Assembly: GCA_013399895.1 (NCBI GenBank)
Contig: VXBA01000910.1
Span: 954,525-1,018,524, forward strand
Direction: 5' to 3'
Length of the DNA stretch: 64,000 nucleotides
DNA from: Serilophus lunatus
Lineage: Eukaryota > Chordata > Aves > Passeriformes > Eurylaimidae
The notes below the pieces were generated by a model. The model was not told the DNA's origin, did no database searches, and saw nothing but the letters and a program-made list of their open reading frames with translations. This document shows, one piece after another, positions 1 through 11,900 of the stretch. Numbering within the stretch: position 1 is the stretch's first letter; each line of letters begins with the position of its first letter. A program made the translations under genes and the position numbers.

Positions 1-867
1 CACCCTCTTTGAAAATAATTGCAGATTCCACCATCTCACAGTGAATTTTCCTTACACTTTGGGAGATTCCTGGTGATGCTGAGCTGCACATGATTGTGTA
101 GCATGGCACTTATTAGCAATTTCAGAGAATTTAATTCTAGGAGTTTGCCTCCTGTTTTTTTGTCAAGTCAGTGGAATTGACCATGTCTGTTTAAAAAGTC
201 ACCCCTATTCTTGGAAAAGCTGTTACACCATTGGAGTTGCTTATGGTTTCATGTGTGAGGAATTATTGCAGAGTTAAGAGGATTATGTGATTTTCTTTAA
301 TTTTATTTTAAATAGAGCTGTAAGAAGTGTTTGCTGTGAAATGGAAAAACACGTGAAACATGAGTTGTGTCACATCAATTTGCCTGAAGAGCTGAAAGCC
401 AAGCTTGGTTCTAGGCCAGCCTGAACCACACTGGGTTGCTCTCTGGGGATGACTGAAGCCACCTGCAGTTTCATTTCACACTGAGAGGAACTCAATGCTT
501 CCTTCTAGGTTTGATTTGGGACTTAGGGTTGGTTGCAATCCAAAACTCAGAGTGAAATTCTGAACAGCAAAATCATGGAGGCTGAGGCTGAAGAAGGCAT
601 TTAGGCACAAAACATGTCATAAGTGAAATCTGTAGGTTTAGTGTAGCACATATTTTATGTTGCAATGACTTGTTGATCATTGACTGCTCTCCAGTTTTTA
701 AGGTGCCATGAGAGTGACTTTCATTCATCAAGATTCCACTTCTGCCTGTGAAGAGATATTTTAATCTTTTCCAGTAACAGAAAACAAATGGCCTTTGTTC
801 TGCAGTCTGCAGTCATGAAGGTCGAGGTTGACCTTAATACATGGTCCTCCTGCTGACCAGGCAGAAG
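1..867. other. left flank, no gene seen
   Basis: AT-rich non-coding sequence downstream of the decayed GLUT copy. I see no exon, RNA gene or repeat array here. In mammals MIF lies on this side of SLC2A11, but nothing resembling a MIF exon was found. Confidence 0.6.
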
Positions 868-1064
868 CTAGTGCAGGTGAGACATACATTCCTCAATAAA
901 AGTGTTTCCTTTAAAGGGAGGTCTCTTCTTAACATATGAAGCATAAAGGTCTTTGGTTATTTTCATAACAAAGTTCCCCTTTGTCTCTGGAAGGAAGAAG
1001 ATGAAGATGTTGAGTTGATGATGATCACAGTAAAGATAAGGAAACAGAAAGAGATGAGGTTTTC
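868..1064 (-). pseudogene. GLUT exon 12 remnant, frameshifted (copy D)
   Basis: On the minus strand a tttcag acceptor (AG at 1066-1065) is followed by a reading frame starting ENLISFCFLIFTV. This matches the start of the last transmembrane exon of the neighbouring transporters (FCFLIF in gene A, FCFIIF in gene B). The frame is then lost: the conserved FLPETKG motif continues in another frame and runs to a TAG at 870-868. Between the codons for FCF and PET there are 59 nt against 63 in genes A and B, a net 4-nt loss. The exon is about 197 bp, against 207 bp in A and B. It is the 3' end of a fourth, non-functional SLC2A11-like copy. The same copy supplies the exon 7 remnant at 2,597-2,784. Confidence 0.82.
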
Positions 1065-2596
1065 CTGAAAATAAACCAGAGAAAGATAATTTTATTTTAT
1101 TCTTTTGCTTCTCCTTTTACAGCACTTTGGACATGATGACAAAATGGTAACAATGATGGGGAAGTTTAATTTTGTAGCTGTCTAAATCCAGTTTGTTTGA
1201 CTTGAAACACGCCAGTCTTTAGGTGTGAAACAGCAACAAAGAAAAGAGTTAAATTTTTCTTCTTTCTTGAAGGCAAGATAGTCAGGATGAGTAGTCAAAA
1301 TAATTAGAGATGTTGCTTGCAGAATTATGAAAGAGAAGCCTTGGCATGGGACTGAAACCACTAACAAACATTAATATTGGCAGGTTACTCATACACTCTC
1401 TGGTTTATCAGTAACTGCAAGAGATGCAGCAATAATGAGCATTTAGGAGAGCAGGACTCCTGAGCTGGCACATGGGGTTAGTGCAGCTTGGGGAGATGGA
1501 CTTCTTGCAGGACACACTGGAGCTGGACTTCATGAGAGGGGGACAGAGGGATTTGAAACCAGACATGGTGCCTTGTGACAGGGAGCAACAGTCCCTCTGC
1601 AGTGTTCCAGCTGAGCTTCTGCTAAGACCAGGTCCTGCAAAAGGACCAGTGAAGAAAAAGAGACACTAGCCAAGTGTGTACAGGATGAAAGTCTCTCTTC
1701 ATATGTGCAGAAAGGTTGGAATGCTGAAAAGAAGTTGTGAAGAAGAGAAAGAGGGGAGTCAAATCAGAGAGGAGGAGCTGAGAAACCAAAGTGGAAGTTG
1801 CCATAGCAAAGCACACCATTGATCTGGTACAGTGCAAATAGTGAAGAGTGATTTGAATGTCTCTTTTTCCACCTATCTACTGAGTGAGGGACTCCATGGT
1901 TTTAATGTCTGCTCAGCACAGTTCAGAAGTGCTGCCACTTGCAATTGCACCATATTGTGAAACTGTTCAAGCTGGGAAAGAACAGCATGGAAGAGGATAA
2001 ATGTACCTTTGTGTTCACTTAGCCTCACACTGCCCATATTTTCAAACAGGAGACTCAGGCATCAGTAGTTCTCCTTTACAATATAGTTGGGGAAGCTGCA
2101 CTGCCACAGGGGGAAGAAGGGAAAAGAGCATGGTGGCAAAAAGAAGCCTAAGATTTCATGCTGGATGCAGGCAGAACCTTGTTAGCCCTTTCAGAATCAA
2201 TAAGGTGTGGGGGCACAAGAGCTGCTGTGGGCAGGTCAACATACACAAACCAGTCTGCCTGCAGCCTTTTTGCAGAAAAAATATCCATAATCCCAAACTT
2301 CTCTTCTTAAATGATATGATGCATTTGTATACCACTTTACCAGGTCAGTGAAGCTCTGTTTTTTATCTAATTGGTAGGTAGATAATGCCAGTTTTCCAAA
2401 TAAAGAGTGTCAGGTGGGTGAGTGAAAACATCCAAAACCAAACCAGCATTAGTTGGTGGCCAGTGGTAAATCTCATGACAGCTTAACTTCCATCCAGATA
2501 AAACACCTTTTACAGTGTCTGCAAGCTTAAACTGAAGAATTTCCTTAAGGACACATATGGGTTGTTTTGGTGAGTGGAGAGGAACAGATAAACAAC
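1065..2596. other. interval between pseudogene exons
   Basis: Exons 8-11 of copy D would be expected here. I could not recognise the GRR, GIGPG or TM10 exons on the minus strand, so they are deleted or decayed beyond recognition by eye. Open frames present (for example 1,472-1,669 plus, 2,001-2,351 plus) resemble no family I know. Confidence 0.5.
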
Positions 2597-2784
2597 TGCT
2601 CTAATGCCAGAGAACTGTAGAGTTATGATCACTATAATCAAAATGCAGAGCTGCCAGTGCAGAGTTTGGTCTTCCATCCCATCCAGCCCTCTTTGGATTT
2701 TGCTGTTTTCCACCACTGCTTTTTATTTTAGCAGATTGTCCACTTCAGCTTGGTTCTTTGCCTCACCCCACAGTTCCTTCACAT
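2597..2784 (-). pseudogene. GLUT exon 7 remnant with nonsense codon (copy D)
   Basis: This minus-strand block has a cacag acceptor (AG at 2786-2785) and is exactly 188 bp, the length of exon 7 in genes A, B and C. It translates to KELWGEAKNQAEVDNLLK, then a TAA stop (2725-2723), then a stretch ending TLHWQLCILIIVIITLQFSG. The last part is the start of TM7, corresponding to the QLS-type motif of GLUTs. The KELWG start groups it with A (KQLWG) and B (KQLWG) rather than C (QKLRG). The donor is GTTGTT, similar to the atypical GTTGAG used by gene A. The internal stop together with the frameshifted exon 12 indicates a pseudogene. Exons 1-6 and 8-11 were not identified. Confidence 0.85.
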
Positions 2785-5700
2785 CTGTGCAGAACAAAAA
2801 GGAAAGAGATGCAACTGTACTATTCATATGTCATAATATTTCTACAGGCAGATTTTTTTATATTATTAATTAGCTGTTCCCCTAAGGTTTCAGGTATCAT
2901 GATATCAACAAGCATGGCATAAGAACAGTAGAAACATATATTTATACCCCAAGTTTACAGCCTTGCTGATATAAGATCCTATCTTACAGTGTACAAAGCA
3001 CCTTAACTAACACTGTATGGTCATGAGAACATCAGTATAGCTTCTGACCTCTCTCTTTCCCTGCCTCATCACATGGTTCTTGCTACAACACCTTGGAAGT
3101 ACATTTTCTGAACAGAGAAAACATGACTGGCAGCTCTTTGCACTGGTAACACAGCACAGTGATCCATTAAAGGGCTTTGTGCTTCTATGCATGTGTGTAT
3201 GTAGAATTACAAAGACTTGCTGTATGTGGGCAGATGTGCTGGAAAGAACTTTTTATGCAGTTTTCTGACAAGATGAGACAGCTCCCAGCAGGCTGGCTGC
3301 TGTTTCAGTCAGGTGGATGTGGTATGTGAATAGCCTCATCTAAAGTTACCTTGTGTGGCATCTTTTGAAAAATGCCCATGTTAATATATGTAAAGTGGGG
3401 ACACTGATGTGTTTGTTACCTGGGCATGACCCCTCAAAGGCAGCTATGCTCAAGCTCTTTCTCTTTTCTTCTGCAAAGAAGAGTGGGTGGAAAGAGCTGG
3501 GAATGGAAAGACAATGGAAACAATCTGCCATTTTTTGGGGGAAGCACCCTTTACATTTTGACCTCCCTGTCAATGACTCCTGAAGATGCTGTATCTTCTT
3601 TTCTTACCATGGCTGAGTATTTGTTCACAGAGATTTGAAAGTGGATCCACTAATTCCCAATACAAGGAACATTACAACCAACCACTGGTACTGAACCTGC
3701 AAGGAATTGTACAAGCTCATCACTAAAGGAGCTTGTGGTGGCACAGCCCCTGCATTTCTAGGGATTGTTTGATGATGCTTAAATAATCTCAGCAGAACAT
3801 GCAAAATGAAAATAAAGGTCAGCCAGACAAAGCTTCTGGGCTTTGAGTTTTGCTGTTCTTCTTCACATTAATTAACTAAGCAATGCACAAAACCTTTATT
3901 TTCAAATGCACCCTTTCATATCTCTACCAGGCTACCAGCTAAGAGAGCTTAATAGTATCACACTTGACACAGGAGCAAAAGGGGGCAGGTGAAAAAAACC
4001 TCACTATTTAAGAACTAGAGGAATTTTAATTTTTTTTATTAGTTTTTCTACCCAGCTGGAACTTCCTTCAAATGATTATTTACTCCAGAAAGTTAAATGT
4101 TACCTCTAATTTTTACAGTGACAAAATTATAAGAATTATCTCCTGCCCACCCTATTCTTTTGAAAATAAATTGGAAATATGTATTGTATTTTCTTTGGGA
4201 ATGATAGTTGCAGCAGACAACCTGACACTTCTGAAAGTTTAATGCTGACAGCTGGTACTGCCAGCTCCAGTACTCACCACTGCTGGAATGAGCTTTTCCC
4301 TCTCCTATTGAAGGGTGGCAGATCCCAGGCAGACAGAATTCTGTCGAACTGAGGGAGTGTTTTTTCCTCATGCCTCTTCTGCACCTTCTGCTTAAGTAGC
4401 CATCTGAGGCTGAGGTTAATGTTTACTTCGTATGATTTCTGTTGATTTATGTTTTTTTGTAGCAATTGGACAGTGCTTAGAAAGGATGGATTAAATATTT
4501 CAATGCCTCAGCAAGAGAAGGCTCTCTGAATGGGAACATTTTGTAGCATGAGTGCTCCCTGTTTTGATACAGGGAGTGATACCAGATTGAATATAAAATC
4601 TAACCCAGATTTCAGTTGCTGAGGCACACACACCAATGCTTTAATATCAGAGCTTCTTCTGTGGTTGTTCCTTTAGAAGCAGCAAGCACATTATTTGTAA
4701 TTTTTCAATCAAAAGCTCCCTAAAACCCAACACTGATTCAGTGCTGCAGCACAATGATGATCAATATGAATGGTTAAACTAGAGAAAGAAAGGATTTATG
4801 GTCCTGCTAAGTAGGAGGCATGGAATACCATTTGTGTCCATGACAGAAAAAGGAAAAATAATTTTCTCACCCTCTATGAGGGTAGAAGAGCTTGTGGAGG
4901 GAAGGGATTAGAGGTTGCAGTAGTCACATGGATCAACAGGCTTTGAATAGCTCAGCACAGGGGTGATGGGAAGCACAGCAGTGGGAAGGGTAGGGTTGTG
5001 TGCTGGTGTGCAGTAGCAAAGTGCAATGTGTCCTAGGCCAGTACACAGGCAGCAGATATTAGCCATCACAACTTCTGCATTTTTTTTTTTATTTGAGCAG
5101 TTAATTATGTATAAAATGTGCTGAATTTTCAAAGTATCTACTCTCTCAAAGTCTCTTACAACCTGTCTCTCCAGCTGGGTTGTTCTCCAGCTGTCTGTAG
5201 GTTTGTTAATCCCTGTGCAATCTCTTGAGGTACCAGAACACATTACAAAAACTTCCTCCTGATTTTGCTACAACGGATATGCACAGCCAGTTTACTCCAG
5301 AGGATGCAAGTGAGAGTTCTTCTGTACCAAATGCTCTGGACAGTCATTGTAGAGAGAACCAGGACATACAGTTATTTGATGTCAGCCCAAGGAAATACAA
5401 GTTCTTTTTGTTCTCCTTGCTATTTGTTCATGTGCAGTGTTCACAACCACTACTAGGTTCCTTTACAGTGTGGTGTCATAAAGAGATGATATGAAAATTG
5501 TTTGCAAGAATGATCTCTATGTTTAATCCTTACTTCATCCCAATCTTAACCCTGAGCAGAACTTTCTTTTAAAATATCAAACAGAGACAAATCTTACTGC
5601 TTTAAAATTACAGTGATGAAGAAAGACTTGAAATACAGTCCATGTGTTATGCCTGAAAATGTTTTCAATGTGCCAGTTCTGAGAAGCATCTGTAGTTCTT

Positions 5701-5911
5701 GATGTTTTCCTGTTTCAGGACCACACTGGGAAGGAGCCACTGTCTCTCACCATGAAAAGCAAAGATGAATATAAAACAGGACTACTTGGATTAATGACAA
5801 GCTATCTCTGGATTGCTTTTGTGAGTTGCACTGCATTGAAGAAGGTCCATGTTAATGTTTAACTTTCAGGTTGATTTTGAGACAGAGTTTTTTTGTCAGT
5901 GACAGTTACTA
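2785..5911. other. region 3' of gene A, no exon identified
   Basis: No further GLUT exon of copy D could be recognised. The 3' UTR of gene A should begin below 5,912 on the minus strand. A minus-strand ATTAAA (5,522-5,527) and an AATAAA beside a T-tract (5,088-5,093) are possible polyadenylation signals, but neither is decisive. Confidence 0.45.
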
Positions 5912-8900
5912 TCAGAGCTTAGTGCAGAATGTCTTTTCTTCATTAGCATTCATCTCCACAGCCTGATGACATTTCTTCTTAAACTGTCGTGTTTTGAATT
6001 CTTCTGTGATTTCAGAGATTGACTTCCCTTTTGTTTCTGGGAGGAACAGGTAGATAAGGATCGCTGAAATGACCAGGACAGCAATGAAGATGAGGAAGCA
6101 AAAAGGACCAAGAAGCATCTGGAGATAAAAACAGAATAAAATGAGTGATTTCCCTGGCAACACTTTTCCCTATAGATTCTTGAAAGTTATTGATTTGTTC
6201 CTGTGAAATGAGGAGTAGGGGATTTTACAGAAGGAGGATTTATTTATCTTTTCCATCTGTTCTTGAGGCTGCAGATAGTTTCTGATGTATTGGGAAGTAT
6301 TTTACATCAAAGGCATGTAGCCTTGCCAGTAGCAATAAGAGATTCACAGTTTGGATCATCTACAAGCAATTTCATCCTTCTTCCTATCCAATCCAGATCA
6401 GCCTCAAAAGAACTATTTAAATTGACAGAGTCAAAGAGAAAGCTTGAGTCAAATTACTTACTACAGCAAAAGGAAAAATCATTCCAGTGAAAGTGAGGCC
6501 TAGCCAGATGATAATTCCACCTATTACAAAAGCAGAGGCTCTTGTTGACAGGGTGAAGATTTCATTCATGACAGATGCAACGACTCCAGCTGAGGAAAAA
6601 ACATAAGAAAGCAATAGCAATGCTGTTGGAATTGTCTGTTTCTAATAGATGACACCTGAGTTCTGCTACTGTGGGGCTGTTATGTTTTCAAGATGCTCAT
6701 GGTCCTCATATGCAACTCTCACAATACTAGAGGCTGCCATTTGAGTTTGGAGACTGCAGTAACTACAAGTAGTGTTTAGTCAGGGAACTTCAGGAGTAAA
6801 TGTTGGTCTTAGGTGAGGGAGATTCCACAAGAGCTGTAAGTTTGGATCTGGCATTATTGATGTATTTTATAGATAAGGTGAGATAACTGACATAGAAGAG
6901 CCTACTGCCCTTAGGCAAAGACTTGAGCCTGTATGCACTGAATGGCATTCACACCTCCAAAACACCTCCTAGTGAATTGATTAACATGGATTTGTTTGGC
7001 TAGAACCTGTAATCCAGTGAGAGAAAACAGACTCCTGATTCCACAGGGTGTGAATGATTTAAAATCATTAAAGAAATTTTTTCTTGGGTAATAAATTCAT
7101 CAAGAATTGGGACTCCCTCAATCTCAGTCCAAACCAAGCTGTTGATTTTCAAGGATATATTCACACTTTCTAGTTCTACTTCTACACATTCATGGCCTGT
7201 GCTTACCCACATGGTCTAAGTTTTCCTGTTGCTTTTATTGTTGTACTCACCTGGTCCTAGTCCATAAGCAATGATGAATAAAAAGATGAGAACAACACTG
7301 CAATAACGCATCCAGAGGAACTGATCCTGGCAAAGACAAAAGGAGGGAAGAGGATGAAGATTAATTCTACAGCTGACCCAAACACAGGAGCAGCAATATT
7401 TATGCAAACACACTCAGTCCTTTAATAGGTGCTCCCTAGAAGTGCTCATCTTTCAGTACTGAACAGTGGAAGGCCAGGAATGGTCTGCAGTGTCACAGAG
7501 ATGAGCTTGTACTCAGACCTGTTCTTTTTGGGCATGAAAGCTAAGGCTGGCTGTCTGCCATCCTGCACAAAGAGCTCAGATGCAGTTCCACTCCCAGAGA
7601 GACATTTGCTTACACTCAGCAGGAGGCTTGTTTCAAGCAGCACCAGTATGAGTGCCATCAGCAGATAACCCCCACACAGGAGAATTCGGCGTCCGAACCG
7701 ATCGATTATGGAGCTCTAAGGAGAAGAAAAAGAATTGCATGTCACTAGAAGCTTGGCTCAATCCAGCAGCAAATCAAGCATCCTCCTTGAGTTCTTTCTG
7801 CTTCAGAGAACATGAATCTTACTGGTACTAAGTTTATTATTTTGTGGGGTTCCTTCTAGCCTCTCCAACACTATGGGCTCACATCACTGCCCAGGGTTGC
7901 AGCTGGTTTTTCACAAACACTGTGATAAATGGAAGGGTGTTACAGCTCTACTTGAATATATAAATACACAAAAATATAAGGAAATGAGTACACATAATGA
8001 TGTTTGAATGATGTTTCATAAGGAATTCTTATGAGAAATTCAAAAGAGTGAAGGTAGGAGGAAAGACAGAAAAGGTGGGACAAAATTTGGAGCAGGTGGT
8101 AACAACCACTGTACAGATTATGCAGTACCACAGAACAATTCTTTAGTTCATAAGGAGAAAATGAAATTGTTTTAAGGAAGAACAGCCCCAACTCATATGC
8201 ACTTTAATTCTTAAAACCCCAGAAATCTCTAACTTACACAAAATATGACAGAGATGAGTTCAGAGATTGAAACCCCTAGAGATACATATGGGATTATGCT
8301 TTCCTGCAGGTTGGCTGTCTGAAAAATTTCTGAGGTGTAAAAGGTGATCTGGAAAATAAGAAAAATATTTAAAAATAAAGCATAGTTAATAGATATGATA
8401 TGTGCCTATCAATCATCACTTAGAACTAGATTTGTCATCACTGCAAAAGCAGTAATGGGGCTCAGTGGAGGTGACAAACCAAAAGGTTAATGGAGATGAA
8501 GGAAAAGGATTTGCATGTCCAGAAAAAAAAAAGAAAAAGCAGTTGAAAGGAGCATATTGCCTGTCAGATATGGGGAAAAGGTGTTGTTTTGTCAAAAGGG
8601 AAGAGGAAAGGGACAAGACAGGCAATGAAGAAAAGCAGACCTCAGCTTTAGCAGACTGTACACTGTCATCTGAATGGTTAATTCTGTTGCCCTTTCCCAG
8701 TTACTAAACAGAAGCTGTTCATCTGCAAAGCCCTGGCCAGACTGGGCACCATCTCCCTGCCAGCAGAATGCAGAGGTGCCTCCTCTGCCCTCGTTGCTGG
8801 CAGCTGGAATGAACCAGCTCCAGCAGAGCACAGGGACTGAAACAGGGCTATGGAGAGAGAACCACAGGCAAGTGATAAGGTGACAGCCAGGGAGTGACTG

Positions 8901-11900
8901 CTAACTTGGGCTGCATTAGGCTCATGTGGAAACAACTGCAAGGATATTACTTAATGCATAAATGTCCTTTACCAAATGGGAGGAAAATTGGATGGCAGCA
9001 GCTGGCCATCTGCTGCTGCAAGGGTAAAAGAAGGTGGAAGTGGGTTGCTGCAAGCCTCAGGATACTTATAACCCTTTTCTCTCTGTACCACCATGGGAAT
9101 GAAGGCAGCAGTGTCCTTGTAGGAAGCTAGGCTGAGCTGGATGTCTTTTATTCCCACCTGGGAAGTTCCCTTAATGGTATGAAGGATACTGGTGATGGTA
9201 CCACGGATCTTCTCAAGGGTTCTGTGTGAGGAGGAATAATGTAGACCCAGAGGAAAGGGACAGGTTTGCATTGTGGCACTTTAGTTACTTAACAGAAGAT
9301 CTAAGCATGGCAATAGGTGATACTCAACTGCACTCAGGCCACAGAGCTGTAGACTCAGTAAAACAAGGAGCATGGTAAGCAGCTGTGGGTACACAGATGG
9401 TTCCCTCAGCACCTCTAGGACATTCATGATTTTGGTGCCTTTTGTTATAGCCTTTTCCTTCATCAAGTCATCAAATTCTGTGTGATAATTCTCTTCTCCC
9501 CAGAGCTGCTTCATGGCTACAGAAGAGACAGAATGAAATGTTACTCCATCATCTGGTACACTCAGATTTCTGTGGTTTTCAGCTTTTAATTGCACTAAAC
9601 GTTTGTGGTTTAGTCCATGCTTTGTTTCATCAGTTAGTGAGTAAGGGACTGGAAGGAACATTGCTTACTGGAACATACTGAGATTTCCCTGGAAAAGGGG
9701 CTTCAACTTGCTGTAGTACTTAGGGGTAGATCTTACTCTGCTTGCTGGGGAGGACTTTAATCATGTAATTATCAAGAAGTCTGTAGCTGGCTAATAAAAC
9801 AGGCAATTCCCTCTGTTGGCTTCACTTTGCCAAAAGTTATGGTTTAACAAAATAGAGAGATCTAATGTTTTATTTTACCTTTCAAGCAACCAGCCTTGTC
9901 TCCTTTCTGCAGCAAGAGATAAGGAGGGGTCTCAGGAAAGAATGGCAAAAAGAGCAGTTGGATCAATGCTACCAACCCAGAGAAGGACAACAGCACATTC
10001 CATGTGTCTTCAGTTCCTAAAAGTTCTCTATGAAAGCATGTTAGAGTCTATTCATAGCCCAATACAATTACAGTCTGTAACTAATTTGGTATTTTCTAGA
10101 TCCCAATCTAACTAAAGAGACACAAAATGCTGACAGACCTTGAAAATTTAAATTGAAATAGAATATGTTTAATTAAGGAAAGGAAAAGAGACTAACAGTT
10201 TGTTTCTACTGAAAGGTTGAGAATTTTCCTATGATTGAAATAATTTCTAGAGATCAGTGGAGTTTGAATATTCCCACAACATCCCTCTGAATCAATACTG
10301 CAAATCTGAGTGAGGTTATCAAGAAATTAGAGATTTCAGCTCTCAGAACTTTACTAAGAGCATTTGCATTGCATACAATACACTCTCCTGACATACAGAA
10401 GACAAATAAATAGAAAACAAGAAGGGAAAGAGTAGCACAAGTACCGTAATCCAAGAACTCTTGCTACAGCTTTTCCTAATGCAAGGAACACTGAGGTGGT
10501 CACATTTATGAATCCACGCAGCTTCTTAGGTGAGATCTCCCCAGCATACTGAGCATGGGCATTCAAATGTATTCCTATAGGGAGAAGACAGAACTGAGTG
10601 TTGAAACTGTAGAAATAGAGAGGGTCAGATGAAAGGGCCTCTCTTCTCTCTTCTGAGCTGTTTCCCATGCACCCTCCCCAATAATAGGCTGAAAATGTAC
10701 CTTTTACTTTAAGCAAGGTGTTTAGCTAATCCACCAGATTTCTCTCTCTACAAGACCTCTTGAAGACAAAGGACAGCTCATCTTACCTTTCCCCAGTCTG
10801 ATCCTTGTCCCACTGGGATACTGTGCATGCCTGGGTCCTCCTAGCAGGAAGATTTCTGTATCCACCCCAAAGAAGGCACATTAACATGGAGTAGTGGGGA
10901 GTCCTACCAGCACAGATGCCCTCAAGGAAGCGCCCAACCAGGATCATCTCAAAAGACTTGGCTCTCCTACTGAAGCCTGTGAGCAGCGTGGCTATTATTA
11001 GGACCACATCATTGAACAGCAGGCATTTCTTCCTGCAACAGCAAGCAACATGTAGGTGTGAGCCATGTTTTACTTCTTCATCTCTAATGTCTGCCTGTTC
11101 TCTGGATTTACAGACCCAAGCCATGATTGTGTTTAAATCCATTCTTATAGGACAACCAAATGTGATCATGAAAAGGCTTGATGCCTTTGGAGAGGAGTGG
11201 AAAAGGAGAAGCTGCATTCCTCATCCATTACTCACACAATGTGAGCAAGCCATGAGGCTGAAGGAAAACACTGCAGGATAAATAATGGCAAGGGATGGTC
11301 TTTTTCACTTCTTTCCTATGGCCAAGGCTCTCATCTCAAACATTTCTCTTGTCTCCAGAACAAGGCAAATCCAGCTTCCCTTGAAATTTGCTTTGCTGCC
11401 CACCTCAAATGAGGGAGTTTAGGATTTGCCCTTTATGGCACCTGCATAAAGAGGGATCTGAATGTGCCCTGAGAGATTTCTGCTTATCTTTGCTGCAACT
11501 CTGATTATTCTTACAGAGGAATGAACCTGCACAGGTTTTTTTTTTTTAAAAATCTATGCTCAATTAAATAATAAAAAAAAGCTTTTGCTTACAGAATGCC
11601 CATTTCCCTCTGAACTGCTGCAGCACTGTTGGGTCCCCTATGGCGTTATGACCAAGCAAGGAAATTTCAGAGATTTATTTTTTGCTGCAATGCTAGCAAA
11701 AATACAGGAACTGTATGGCAACAAAAACCGTGACATGGGAATCAGAAATAGCTGCACATTCCCACCTCTCCCATATACCCACGTGTAACTTTACGTGCTG
11801 AGTAAATCCTGTGGCAGCAGGGGGCAGTGAGGTTCTGATCTCCCTTCTATTAGGTGACTAATTAATTGCTTCCCCTGTTGCAGCCCTGAATAGTAGTGAG

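Noticed and set aside
3346..3583. Possible further GLUT exon of copy D (KRKSL stretch after ttgcag)
   Set aside because: The similarity is limited to a few residues and the length and phase do not match exon 4 or exon 6.
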